From: Pseudomonas sp. TCU-HL1
Lineage (GTDB): Bacteria > Pseudomonadota > Gammaproteobacteria > Pseudomonadales > Pseudomonadaceae
Direction of reading: 5' to 3'
Assembly (NCBI RefSeq): GCF_001708505.1
Contig: NZ_CP015992.1
Coordinates: forward strand, 5,642,001-5,706,000
DNA length: 64,000 bases
The position numbers and the translations under genes are program-made. The notes beneath the pieces were generated by a model. It was not told where the DNA came from, made no database searches, and worked only from the letters and a program-made list of their open reading frames with translations. Shown one piece after another: positions 1 to 8,581 of this stretch. Position 1 is the first letter of the stretch. The number at the start of each line of letters is the position of its first letter.

Positions 1-81
1 AGCGGCGAACGCCGCGAGCAGAACCCCAATCCCGGCAAACAGTGCGCGCGAGCGCATACCCCACCCCATCTTTGTATTCAT
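1..81 (-). CDS. amiB: N-acetylmuramoyl-L-alanine amidase AmiB, N-terminal fragment
   Basis: Only the first 19-27 codons lie inside the window; the gene runs off the left edge. What is visible is a short positively charged start followed by a hydrophobic stretch (RALFAGIGVLLAAFAA), i.e. a signal peptide for export. I chose the ATG at 81 because it overlaps the tsaE stop as ATGA; in-frame ATGs at 69 and 57 are alternatives. The amidase identity is inferred from position alone: in Pseudomonas and many gammaproteobacteria amiB, the septal peptidoglycan amidase, directly follows tsaE. The catalytic domain is not seen here. Confidence 0.6.
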   Translation of the reverse strand, partial: MNTKMGWGMRSRALFAGIGVLLAAFAA

Positions 82-545
82 GCTCCCGTGGCCAGGGCGG
101 CACACCATGCTTCGCCGCGCGCGGTATGTGGCGACAACCGCAGCGAACGGCCGCCCGCTTGCGGCGTAATGTTAATGTCCAGGTCAGCCTTTGGCAAAAT
201 GCCGGCGCCTCGCTGCGGCCACTCGATCAGGCACAGCGTGTCGCCTTCGAAGTAATCGCGAATGCCCAGGAATTCCAGTTCCTCGGGGTCCGCGAGGCGG
301 TATAGATCGAAATGATAGGCCCGCTTGTTGCCTATTTCATAAGGCTCGACCAGGGTGAACGTGGGACTTTTCACCTTTCCCGCATGGCCCAAGCCGCGCA
401 AGATGCCGCGAGACAGCGTGGTCTTGCCCGCCCCCAGGTCCCCGTGCAGATAGAGAATGCCGTGGCCTTCGGTCAGGGCAGCCAGGCGGGCACCCAGGGC
501 CAGCATGGCCTCTTCGCCTTCGGCGTACAGGATCACTTCAGGCAC
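78..545 (-). CDS. tsaE: tRNA threonylcarbamoyladenosine biosynthesis ATPase TsaE (YjeE)
   Basis: TsaE is the small P-loop ATPase of the TsaB-TsaD-TsaE complex, which transfers the threonylcarbamoyl group onto A37 of ANN-decoding tRNAs in the cytoplasm. The 155-residue product has a Walker A motif GDLGAGKTT at residues 35-43, the family motif SPTFTLVEPY at about 59-68 and FDLYRL near residue 80, and its length is normal. It overlaps nnrD by 13 bp upstream and its stop overlaps the amiB start, so nnrD-tsaE-amiB is one translationally coupled operon, a widespread arrangement. Confidence 0.95.
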   Translation of the reverse strand: MPEVILYAEGEEAMLALGARLAALTEGHGILYLHGDLGAGKTTLSRGILRGLGHAGKVKSPTFTLVEPYEIGNKRAYHFDLYRLADPEELEFLGIRDYFEGDTLCLIEWPQRGAGILPKADLDINITPQAGGRSLRLSPHTARGEAWCAALATGA

Positions 546-2032
546 GGTGCAAACTCCTCGAGCAACTGACGAATGGTCGGAATCAGATCACTGGCTGCCA
601 GCCCCCTGCCTTGTCGGGCGAGGCTTTCGCCAGCGTTGGCATGCAGCCAGACGGCCAGACAGGTGGCGGCATAACCGTCCATGCCTTGGGCCAGCAAGGC
701 ACCGATCAGACCGGCGAGAACATCACCCAGGCCGGCCCCGGCCATCACCGGATGGCCACGATCACACAGCGCCAGACGGCCGTCGGGAGCTGCCACCAGA
801 CTGCCGGCGCCCTTGAGCAGGACGACCGCGTTGTACTTCTGCGCCAGCGCAAGGGCGGCGCGCGGCCGGTCAGTCTGTACCTCCGCCGAGGTGATACCCA
901 GCAGGCGTGCGGCCTCGCCCGGATGCGGGGTGATCACGCAGCGAGCGGGCAGGCTGGCAGATGCATTGGCCAGCAGATTGAGCGCGTCGGCATCCCAGAC
1001 CTGGGGAACAGTCAGGCCGGCCACTACACTGAGCAGACTGCGCCCCCAGGCGCCCTGCCCCAGGCCCGGCCCCACCACTAGCACGTCGGACTTCTCGGCC
1101 AGGGCCAGCAACTGGTTCGCAGAGCGGACCCCGGCGCACATTACCTCGGGTCGCCGCGCCAACGCGGCGCTGACGTGTTCCGGGCGGGTTGCCAGGGAGA
1201 CCAGCCCGGCGCCGCTGCGCAAGGCACTTTCCGCAGACAACAGAGCTGCGCCGCCAAGACCGCGGTCCCCACCCACCACCAGCAGATGACCGAACTGGCC
1301 CTTGTGGGCCGTGCGCGGGCGCGGCGTCAGGCGCTGCAGGCTGCCAAGGGCCATGCGTTCAGCCACACGAGGCGTGGCCTCGACCAGCGTGGGGTCGGCC
1401 TGGAGATCGTCGAAAACCAACTCGCCCACCTGGTTCGGCGCATCGGCGGTGAACAGACCGAACTTGAGCCCTATGAAGCTCACCGTGAGATCAGCGCGCA
1501 CTGCGACACCCAGCACGCGGCCGGTGTCAGCGCAAAGGCCGGAGGGGATATCGATGGCCAGCACCGGCAGGCCGCTGGCATTCAGCAGACGAATGGCCTG
1601 GGCGTAAGGCTCACGCACCGCGCCGTTCAGGCCGGTGCCCAACAGGGCATCCACCACCACGCCTGCCAGCACGGCGCATTCGCTCCAAGGCTGAATGGCG
1701 ATGCCCGCGGTGACGGCCTCATCCCGTGCCAGAGCCGCATCACCCACCAGGTCGGCGGCCGCGCCGACCGCCAGCACCTTGACCCTCCAGCCGGCGCGCC
1801 TGGCCAGCGCCGCGACCAGATAACCATCACCGGCGTTATTGCCGCGCCCCGCCAGCACGCTGAGGCAGCCGGCCTCCGGCCAGCGCCGGCGCAAGGCACG
1901 CCATGCGGCATGGGCAGCGCGCTGCATCAGTTCGAAGCCCGGGGTGCCGGCTGCGATCAGGCGGGCGTCGAGATCACGCACCTGAGCGGCGGAATGCAGG
2001 AAAAGTGGCAGGTCGTCGCGGGAAGAAAGCAT
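533..2032 (-). CDS. nnrD: Bifunctional NAD(P)H-hydrate epimerase / ADP-dependent dehydratase
   Basis: This enzyme repairs NAD(P)H damaged by hydration: the N-terminal YjeF_N domain (about residues 1-215) epimerises R- and S-NAD(P)HX and the C-terminal ribokinase-like domain (about 225-499) dehydrates the S form using ADP. Visible signatures are GRGNNAGDGYLVA in the N-domain, KGQFGHLLVVGG at the start of the C-domain, and GLGDVLAG at about 434-441, a variant of the usual G[TS]GDVLAG nucleotide/catalytic motif. The 499-residue length fits the fused bacterial form. It is first in the nnrD-tsaE-amiB operon, divergent from queG with only 68 bp between starts. Also named nnr/yjeF. Confidence 0.95.
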   Translation of the reverse strand: MLSSRDDLPLFLHSAAQVRDLDARLIAAGTPGFELMQRAAHAAWRALRRRWPEAGCLSVLAGRGNNAGDGYLVAALARRAGWRVKVLAVGAAADLVGDAALARDEAVTAGIAIQPWSECAVLAGVVVDALLGTGLNGAVREPYAQAIRLLNASGLPVLAIDIPSGLCADTGRVLGVAVRADLTVSFIGLKFGLFTADAPNQVGELVFDDLQADPTLVEATPRVAERMALGSLQRLTPRPRTAHKGQFGHLLVVGGDRGLGGAALLSAESALRSGAGLVSLATRPEHVSAALARRPEVMCAGVRSANQLLALAEKSDVLVVGPGLGQGAWGRSLLSVVAGLTVPQVWDADALNLLANASASLPARCVITPHPGEAARLLGITSAEVQTDRPRAALALAQKYNAVVLLKGAGSLVAAPDGRLALCDRGHPVMAGAGLGDVLAGLIGALLAQGMDGYAATCLAVWLHANAGESLARQGRGLAASDLIPTIRQLLEEFAPCLK

Positions 2033-2100
2033 TGGATTCGGATACGGCAGCGAGGTCTGGCAGAATTATATCCACCTCGACACCGGTTTCCCGCCCCAGC

Positions 2101-3183
2101 ATGACCCTTTCCACGCAAGATTTCGCCTCGCTCGCCCAATCCATCAAGGATTGGGGCCGCGAGCTGGGCTTCCAGCAAGTGGGCATCACCGGAGTCGAGC
2201 TCGGCGAGCACGAAGCCCGCCTGCAGCGCTGGCTGGATGCCGGCTACCAGGGCGAGATGGACTACATGGCCGCCCACGGCAGCAAGCGTTCCCACCCGGA
2301 CGAACTGGTACCGGGCACCCTGCGGGTGATCTCCCTGCGCATGGACTACCTGCCCGGCGATGCGCGCATGGCCAAGGTACTGGGCCAGGCAGAAAAGGCC
2401 TATGTCTCCCGATACGCCCTGGGCCGCGACTACCACAAGCTGATCCGCAAGCGCCTGCAGCACCTGGCCGAGCGCATCGAGAAGGCCATCGGCCCGTTCA
2501 GCTACCGCGCCTTCGTCGACAGCGCACCGGTACTGGAGAAAGCCATCGCCGAGCAGGCAGGCCTGGGCTGGATCGGCAAGAACACCTTGGTGCTCAACCG
2601 CAAGGCCGGCAGCTACTTCTTCCTCGGCGAACTGTTCGTCGACGCGCCCCTGCCGGTGGACGCACCCCACGGCAGCGAACATTGCGGCCGTTGTTCGGCC
2701 TGCCTGGACATCTGCCCCACGGCCGCTTTCGTCGGCCCCTACCAGTTGGACGCGCGGCGCTGCATCTCGTACCTGACCATCGAATACAAGGGCAGCATTC
2801 CCGAGGACCTGCGTCCGCTCATCGGCAACCGGGTGTTCGGTTGCGACGATTGCCAGATGGTCTGCCCGTGGAATCGTTTCGCACGCCCGTCAGGCGAAGG
2901 CGACTTCCAGCCACGCCACGGCCTGGATAACGCCGAGCTAGCGGAACTGTTCCGCTGGACCGAAGAGGAATTCCTGAGCCGTACCGAAGGCTCCCCCCTG
3001 CGCCGTGCCGGCTATGAACGCTGGCTGCGCAACCTGGCGGTGGGGCTGGGCAATGCACCTTCGAGCATTCCGGTACTGGAAGCCCTTCACCTGCGCCGCG
3101 AACATCCATCGGCGCTGGTCCGCGAGCATGTGGAGTGGGCGCTCACCCGGCACGGAGTGAGCGCGGCGCGCGTCAGATCTTGA
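2101..3183 (+). CDS. queG: Epoxyqueuosine reductase QueG
   Basis: QueG is the cobalamin- and Fe-S-dependent enzyme that reduces epoxyqueuosine to queuosine in tRNA, the last step of queuosine synthesis. The 360-residue product has two 4Fe-4S sets: CGRCSACLDICP (C195, C198, C201, C205) and CDDCQMVCP (C248, C251, C255), with C221 between them completing the eighth ligand. The ATG at 2101 (MTLSTQDFASLAQ) gives a normal length; the reading frame is open further upstream, but that extension would run into the divergent nnrD start and has no family similarity. The 3' end overlaps the convergent orn by 11 bp. Confidence 0.95.
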   Translation: MTLSTQDFASLAQSIKDWGRELGFQQVGITGVELGEHEARLQRWLDAGYQGEMDYMAAHGSKRSHPDELVPGTLRVISLRMDYLPGDARMAKVLGQAEKAYVSRYALGRDYHKLIRKRLQHLAERIEKAIGPFSYRAFVDSAPVLEKAIAEQAGLGWIGKNTLVLNRKAGSYFFLGELFVDAPLPVDAPHGSEHCGRCSACLDICPTAAFVGPYQLDARRCISYLTIEYKGSIPEDLRPLIGNRVFGCDDCQMVCPWNRFARPSGEGDFQPRHGLDNAELAELFRWTEEEFLSRTEGSPLRRAGYERWLRNLAVGLGNAPSSIPVLEALHLRREHPSALVREHVEWALTRHGVSAARVRS

Positions 3184-3715
3184 AGAAGTGCTCACGATAG
3201 TGCTGCAACTCCGCAATCGAATCGCGGATGTCGTCCAGCGCCAGGTGGCTGCTGCTCTTCTTCACCCCGTCGCGCACCGTGGGCGACCAGCGCGCAGCCA
3301 GCTCCTTGACAGTGGATACGTCCAGGTTGCGGTAGTGGAAGTAGGCTTCCAGTTGCGGCATGTGGCGGTAGAGGAAGCGTCGATCCTGGCAGATGCTGTT
3401 GCCGCAGATCGGTGACTTGCCCTTGGGAACCCACTGATCGAGGAACGCCAATGTCTGCGCCTCGGCTTCCGCAGCGCTGATCCGGCTTTCGCGCACGCGC
3501 TGGGTCAGGCCGCTCTGGCCATGCTGGCGAGTGTTCCACTCGTCCATGCCGGCGAGAACTTCGTCGCTCTGGTGGATCGCGATGGTCGGGCCTTCGGCGA
3601 GCACATTCAGCTCGCTGTCGGTCACGATGGTAGCCATCTCGATGATGACGTCCGTGTCCGGGTTCAGGCCGGTCATTTCCAGATCGATCCAGATCAGGTT
3701 CAGGGCATTCTGCAT
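3173..3715 (-). CDS. orn: Oligoribonuclease
   Basis: Orn is the 3'-5' exoribonuclease of the DEDDh family that degrades di- to pentaribonucleotides. In Pseudomonas it also clears pGpG made from c-di-GMP, which is relevant because a FimX gene lies nearby. The 180-residue protein starts MQNALNLIWIDLEMTGLNP; D and E of IDLEMTG form ExoI, and the ExoIII H and D lie in SSSHLALDDIRDSI near the C-terminus. The start at 3715 was chosen over an in-frame ATG at 3742 because it matches the family N-terminus. It is divergent from rsgA and its last 11 bases overlap queG tail to tail. Confidence 0.96.
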   Translation of the reverse strand: MQNALNLIWIDLEMTGLNPDTDVIIEMATIVTDSELNVLAEGPTIAIHQSDEVLAGMDEWNTRQHGQSGLTQRVRESRISAAEAEAQTLAFLDQWVPKGKSPICGNSICQDRRFLYRHMPQLEAYFHYRNLDVSTVKELAARWSPTVRDGVKKSSSHLALDDIRDSIAELQHYREHFFKI

Positions 3716-3812
3716 ATTCGGTCTCCAGGGCGAAGCGCGCATTCTAGCTTAGAGGCTGCCGCTGCGGGCTGCGTGCTAAACTCGCGCGGTTTTTTCCCCA
3801 AGCGGACCGATC

Positions 3813-4844
3813 ATGGCCAAACGCCAACTTACTCGCCGGCAAAGCTGGCGCATCGAGAAAATTCAGGAAGAGCGCGCTGCACGCGCCGCCAAGCGGGAGT
3901 CCCGCGCGCTCGACGAACTCGAAGGCGGAGACCTCGGCCCTGAGCAGACCGGCCTGGTAATCGCCCACTTCGGCGTCCAGGTAGAGGTCGAGGCGCTGGA
4001 AGGCGAACTGGCCGGCCAAGTGATGCGCTGCCATCTGCGCGCCAACCTGCCCACGCTAGTCACAGGCGATCGCGTGGTCTGGCGTTCGAGCAACCAGGGT
4101 AGCGGCGTGATTGTCGCCCAACTGCCTCGCCGCTCGGAGTTGTGCCGACCGGACATGCGCGGCGTCCTCAAGCCGGTTGCGGCCAACGTCGACCAGATCG
4201 TCATCGTTTTCGCCCCCCTGCCCGAGCCCCACGCCAACCTGATCGACCGCTACCTGGTCGCCGCCGAGCACGCCGGCATCCATCCGCTGCTGCTGCTGAA
4301 CAAGGCCGACCTGGTGGACGACCAGAACGGCGTGATGCTCGACCAACTGCTTGGCGTCTACCGCCAGCTCGGCTACCCGCTGCTGGAGGTTTCAGCACGC
4401 CAGGGCGGCGGCATGGAAGAGCTGATGGCCAGGCTCGACGGCCACATCAGTGTCTTCGTCGGCCAGTCCGGGGTTGGCAAGTCATCCCTGGTCAACAGCC
4501 TGCTGCCGGGCGTCGATACTCGCGTGGGCGCCCTTTCCGAACTCACCGGCAAGGGGACCCATACCACCACTACCGCGCGCCTGTTCCACTTCCCGGGCGG
4601 TGGGGAACTGATCGACTCCCCCGGCATCCGTGAATTCGGCCTGGGCCACGTCAGTCGCGACGACGTGGAAGCCGGCTTCATCGAGTTCAACGAGTTGCTC
4701 GGCACCTGCCGCTTCCGCGACTGCAAGCACGACCGCGAACCCGGCTGCGCCCTGCTCAAGGCTCTGGAAGACGGCCGAGTGCACCCGCAGCGCATGGCCA
4801 GCTACCGGCACATCCTCGCCAGCTTGCCGCAGGACGAGTATTAA
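3813..4844 (+). CDS. rsgA: Small ribosomal subunit biogenesis GTPase RsgA
   Basis: RsgA is a circularly permuted GTPase that binds the 30S subunit late in assembly and releases RbfA. The 343-residue protein has an N-terminal basic segment and OB-fold, then NKAD (G4) before the P-loop GQSGVGKSS (from about residue 217), which is the diagnostic permutation, followed by the G2/switch region GKGTHTTT and DSPG (G3). A C-terminal zinc cluster is built from C299, C304, H306 and C312. The orn-rsgA divergent arrangement is conserved in gammaproteobacteria. A strong terminator follows at 4866. Confidence 0.96.
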   Translation: MAKRQLTRRQSWRIEKIQEERAARAAKRESRALDELEGGDLGPEQTGLVIAHFGVQVEVEALEGELAGQVMRCHLRANLPTLVTGDRVVWRSSNQGSGVIVAQLPRRSELCRPDMRGVLKPVAANVDQIVIVFAPLPEPHANLIDRYLVAAEHAGIHPLLLLNKADLVDDQNGVMLDQLLGVYRQLGYPLLEVSARQGGGMEELMARLDGHISVFVGQSGVGKSSLVNSLLPGVDTRVGALSELTGKGTHTTTTARLFHFPGGGELIDSPGIREFGLGHVSRDDVEAGFIEFNELLGTCRFRDCKHDREPGCALLKALEDGRVHPQRMASYRHILASLPQDEY

Positions 4845-4865
4845 GCCGGACGAGGCATACGAACG

Positions 4866-4895
4866 AAAAAGGCCACGCAATGCGTGGCCTTTTTT
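4866..4895. terminator. Bidirectional terminator between rsgA and motB
   Basis: A perfect stem GGCCACGCA/TGCGTGGCC sits between an A5 run and a T6 run, so it can terminate both the rightward rsgA transcript and the leftward motA-motB transcript. Confidence 0.9.
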
Positions 4896-4908
4896 GTTCA
4901 AGGAAGGA

Positions 4909-5949
4909 TCACTGCCCCTTGGGCTGGTCCATTTTCAGCACGCCATCCTCGAAAATGTTCAGCTTCTCCCGCAGCTCCCCCGGCTGGGCCGGAGCCGACG
5001 GAGCATTCGCAGGAGCCTGAAGCGCCGCACCGCTGGCAGGCGGCTGGGGCTGTTGGTTCGGTTCTACCAGCTGGTCGCCCTGCTCGCCCTCGATCGCGCG
5101 CTGGGCCTTCTTGGTCAGAACGATGATGTCAATCCGGCGGTTGACCGGGTTGAACGGATCCTTGCGGTCGAACAGGGCTGACGAGGCGTAACCCACCACC
5201 CGCGCCACCTGCTCATCCGGGTAGCCGCCTGCGATCAGGGCACGGCGCGCGGCGTTGGCACGACCGGAAGACAGCTCCCAGTTGCCGAACTCGCCATCAC
5301 CGGCATAGGGCTTGGCGTCCGTATGGCCACTGATGCTGATCTTGTTCGGCACCGCCTTGATGGTCTCGGCGAGGATCAACAGGATGTCTTCGAAGTAAGG
5401 CTGCAGGCGCGCACTGCCCAGGTCGAACATGGGTCGGTTGGCGGCGTCCATGATCTGGATGCGCAAGCCGTCCTGGGTAATCTCGAAGAGAATCTGATCC
5501 TTGAACTTGCGCAGCTCCGGGTTCTCTTCGACCTTGTTCTGCAGCTCCTGGAGCAACATTTCCAGGCGCTCCTGCTCGATCTGGTCGGCGAGGGTTTCCA
5601 CCTGGCTGGCATCCACAGGCGTCGAATCGGCGGAGTCGACCGAGGCGTTCTGAGAGTCCGGCGCATCCTTCAACTCGGGGTTGAGCGTACGGTCGGGCGC
5701 GGGCGTGGGCGTGCCGCCGAGGTCAATGACGTAGGGACTGGCACTCTCGGTGAAGCCGATAGGGTCCTTGAAGTAGCCGGAAATGGCTTTCTTCTGCTCG
5801 GGCGTGGCCGAAGACATCAGCCATAGCACCAGGAAAAACGCCATCATCGCCGTGGCGAAGTCGGCGAAGGCAATCTTCCACGCACCGCCATGGTGTCCAG
5901 CGGCGTAGCGCTTGACGCGCTTGACGATGATCGGCTGATTGTTCTCCAT
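4909..5949 (-). CDS. motB: Flagellar motor stator protein MotB
   Basis: MotB is the peptidoglycan-anchored half of the proton-driven stator. The 346-residue product has a basic N-terminus, one membrane helix (residues 26-46) with the proton-carrying aspartate D30 in FADFATAMMAFFLV, a Pro/Gln linker, and an OmpA-like peptidoglycan-binding domain with SISGHTDAKPY and NPVNRRIDIIVL. The start at 5949 (MENNQPIIVKRVK) lies 10 bp after the motA stop, so the pair is co-transcribed. Pseudomonas usually also has MotCD elsewhere; position next to rsgA/orn marks this as the MotAB pair. A low-complexity Pro/Ala/Gln C-terminal tail follows the OmpA domain. Confidence 0.95.
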   Translation of the reverse strand: MENNQPIIVKRVKRYAAGHHGGAWKIAFADFATAMMAFFLVLWLMSSATPEQKKAISGYFKDPIGFTESASPYVIDLGGTPTPAPDRTLNPELKDAPDSQNASVDSADSTPVDASQVETLADQIEQERLEMLLQELQNKVEENPELRKFKDQILFEITQDGLRIQIMDAANRPMFDLGSARLQPYFEDILLILAETIKAVPNKISISGHTDAKPYAGDGEFGNWELSSGRANAARRALIAGGYPDEQVARVVGYASSALFDRKDPFNPVNRRIDIIVLTKKAQRAIEGEQGDQLVEPNQQPQPPASGAALQAPANAPSAPAQPGELREKLNIFEDGVLKMDQPKGQ

Positions 5950-5959
5950 GGCTAAGCCT

Positions 5960-6811
5960 TCAACTGCCGCGTACGGCCTGCTCCAGCTCGCTGAAGCTCG
6001 GGCGATGCGCCGGGAAGAGCGCCTTGCGACCGAACTCCACCGCCAGGGACGGCGGCATGCCGGAGGCCGAAGCCACCAGGCAGGCCTTGATAGCCTCGAA
6101 GACATTGAGTTCTTCGCGAGCGTCGTGCTCAAGGGAAACCGCCAGCGGGCCGAAGAATCCGTAGGCCGCCAGGATGCCGAGGAAGGTACCGACCAGCGCC
6201 GCGCCTACGTGCTGGCCCAGGGCGGCCTGCTCGGCCTCGCCCAGCATGGCCATGGTGACCACGATACCCAGTACCGCGGCGACGATACCGAAGCCCGGCA
6301 AGCCATCGGCGATGCGGTTGACGGCATGTGCCGGGTGTTCCAGTTCTTCCTTCAGGCTGCCCAGCTCCATGTCGAACAGGCCTTCCAGCTCGTGGGGCGC
6401 CATGTTGCCGGAGGACATGATCCGCAGGTAATCGCAGATGTAAGCGGTCATCCGCTCATCCTTGAGGATTGCCGGGTACTTGCTGAAGATCGGGCTGGCG
6501 GCAGCGTCTTCGATGTCGGCCTCGATGGCCATCATCCCTTCGCGGCGGCTCTTGTTGAGGATTTCGTAGAGCAGCCGCAGCACTTCCAGGTAGAAACTGT
6601 GAGTGAAGCGCGTGCCGAACATCTTCAGCGACTTCTTGAACACGATCATGGTCGTGCTGCCCGGGTTGGCCTGTAGGAAGGCCCCCAGTGCTGCGCCGCC
6701 GATGATCATCACCTCGAAGGGTTGGATCAGCGCGGCGATCTTGCCGTGTGACAGAATGTACCCGCCGAGCACACTGGCGAATACGACGATGATGCCGATG
6801 ATTTTTGCCAT
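5960..6811 (-). CDS. motA: Flagellar motor stator protein MotA
   Basis: MotA forms the pentameric proton channel around MotB and contacts FliG. The 283-residue protein starts MAKIIGIIVVFASVLGGYIL, has four predicted membrane helices (two near the N-terminus, two around residues 165-215), a large cytoplasmic loop with charged residues (DAAASPIFSKYPAILKDERM), and the proline-containing motif GLPGFGIVAAVLGIVVTMA. It is upstream of motB by 10 bp in one operon. The 117-bp space up to the divergent HDOD gene would carry its promoter. Confidence 0.96.
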   Translation of the reverse strand: MAKIIGIIVVFASVLGGYILSHGKIAALIQPFEVMIIGGAALGAFLQANPGSTTMIVFKKSLKMFGTRFTHSFYLEVLRLLYEILNKSRREGMMAIEADIEDAAASPIFSKYPAILKDERMTAYICDYLRIMSSGNMAPHELEGLFDMELGSLKEELEHPAHAVNRIADGLPGFGIVAAVLGIVVTMAMLGEAEQAALGQHVGAALVGTFLGILAAYGFFGPLAVSLEHDAREELNVFEAIKACLVASASGMPPSLAVEFGRKALFPAHRPSFSELEQAVRGS

Positions 6812-6928
6812 AGGAAGGAAGCTTGAAGAGTCAGTAGAAAGGGTTATGAAAAGAGCCCCTTCTAATTATCGGAAGATATGCGCCAGACTATAGCCTGTTC
6901 AGGCGAAAAGCCAGATTGGCGGTCCCCA

Positions 6929-8455
6929 ATGACAAGCGCGAAGCCCATGCCACGCAGCCTCGACGGCTGGATCAAGCACCTTGATGGTGTGCGCCTGCCC
7001 GTTCCCGCTGCCGCCCACGAGAAAGTCCGCCGCGCCCTGGGTGATAATCGCAGGTCCCTGCGCGACATCGCCGACCTCACCCAGGATAGCCCCGCCCTTG
7101 CCCTCAGCCTGCTGCGTGAGGCCAATGCCACGAGCAATATGCTGGCCAGCCCGGCGGAAAGCCTGGAAGTCGCCCTTACCCGGCTGGGCCTCAAGCGTGC
7201 CGAAGTGCTGCTCAACCGCCTGCCGGCTGTCCCCGAGGACGAAATCCCCCTGCCGCTGCGTCAACTGCAGCTGATCAGTCAGCATGCCAGCCAGCAGGCA
7301 AATGGCCTGTTCGCCGCCCGGCTGGCGCGCCTGTGGCAGGAAATCCACTGGTGCAGCCTGCTGTTCCTCTCCCCGCTGTGGCCCCTTCTGGCCAGCCACC
7401 CGGAATTGTTCGCCACTTGGGAGAAGCGCGTGATCGGTGAAGGTGAGCCCGCCGCCAAGGTCGAGCGCGACTTGCTGGGTGTACCCCTGCTGCGCCTCTG
7501 CCAGGCGCTCGCAGAACACTGGAAGCTGCCGGACTGGATCATCCAGGGCTATCGCCTCCTGAATGACGACCGCCGCATGCTGGTCAAAGCGCTGCATATC
7601 GCCCGAGACAATGAACACCCGCTGCATCAACAACAGGAACTGGACGCAAACCCGACCCTCAGTCGCTGGCTGACCCAACCCGGCAATACCGTACTGCTTG
7701 CCAACGGCCTGGCGATCTCCGCCCACGTGGGCTGGGGCGACGGGCACAGCCTGCGCTGGCAGCGCCTCGCCGGTCTGTTCATGAAGCTACCGCTGGATGA
7801 GCTGCAACAGCAGGTTCACCAGCAGGCCGCGCAAAGTGGACGACTGCACGCCCGGGGCGACCTCTGGCACCCGGCCCAGGCGCTGCTTTGGCCCTGGAAC
7901 CAGCATCGCCTGCGCCGTGCACCACCTGCTGCACCTGCGCCCACGGCCAGCACCCTGGAAGACTGGCGGCGTCACTGTGGCGAATTGATCCGCGAACCCA
8001 GCCCGTTCACGAATGTGGTGCAACTCTCCGCCTGTACCCGCGACGCCCTGGAAAGCGGAGGCATGCGCCGCGTCCTGATCTTGCTGGCCGATCGCACTCA
8101 TAGTCGACTGCTCGCCCAGCAGCAGGCCGGTCTGCCCAAAGAGGCCAACGGCCTGCAACTGGACGCCGGCCAGAGCCAGGTGCTGCGGCGACTGCTCAGC
8201 CAGCCAGGGCAACTGCGCCTTGGCCCGGAGAACGCCGCGCAGTTTTCAGCCTTGCTGCCAGGCCAGTTGAAGAGCCTGTTCCCCGGCCATCACCTGTTAT
8301 TGCGATCGATCGCCGTGAATGGCCGCGTCGCCATGCTGGTGATTGCCGACCAGGACGGTGCACCCTTCGCCGATCTCAGCCTGCGCGCCTTCGCCAAGAC
8401 CGCCCAGTGCATCGAGCGCGCCCTCGCCAGCTTCGCCAGGCGCGGCCGTTCATAA
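6929..8455 (+). CDS. HDOD-domain protein, signalling or regulatory
   Basis: A 508-residue cytoplasmic protein with an N-terminal HDOD-like region (about residues 5-220: LPVPAAAHEKVRRALGDN, DIADLTQDSPALALSLLREAN, then LEVALTRLGLKRAEVLLNRLP). HDOD domains are metal-site-degenerate relatives of HD phosphohydrolases, usually found in signalling proteins. The C-terminal half (about 320-508) has no motif I recognise; its end (LRSIAVNGRVAMLVIADQDG) is faintly GAF-like. The ATG at 6929 follows a short purine-rich stretch and is preferred over an in-frame codon at 6878. In P. aeruginosa the same position between motA and rhdA holds an uncharacterised gene, so a role in motility or c-di-GMP networks is only inferred. 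Confidence 0.8.
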   Translation: MTSAKPMPRSLDGWIKHLDGVRLPVPAAAHEKVRRALGDNRRSLRDIADLTQDSPALALSLLREANATSNMLASPAESLEVALTRLGLKRAEVLLNRLPAVPEDEIPLPLRQLQLISQHASQQANGLFAARLARLWQEIHWCSLLFLSPLWPLLASHPELFATWEKRVIGEGEPAAKVERDLLGVPLLRLCQALAEHWKLPDWIIQGYRLLNDDRRMLVKALHIARDNEHPLHQQQELDANPTLSRWLTQPGNTVLLANGLAISAHVGWGDGHSLRWQRLAGLFMKLPLDELQQQVHQQAAQSGRLHARGDLWHPAQALLWPWNQHRLRRAPPAAPAPTASTLEDWRRHCGELIREPSPFTNVVQLSACTRDALESGGMRRVLILLADRTHSRLLAQQQAGLPKEANGLQLDAGQSQVLRRLLSQPGQLRLGPENAAQFSALLPGQLKSLFPGHHLLLRSIAVNGRVAMLVIADQDGAPFADLSLRAFAKTAQCIERALASFARRGRS

Positions 8456-8581
8456 CGGCCAGCACGCCAGCGGAACAAGGCACAACTCAGCGAAGCGGAG
8501 CCCTTCCGCAACGCAGTTATTCCGACGCACAGCAGATTGAATCGCTACAATTCGCCACTTTGCCCATCCATGGAGGCCTCC

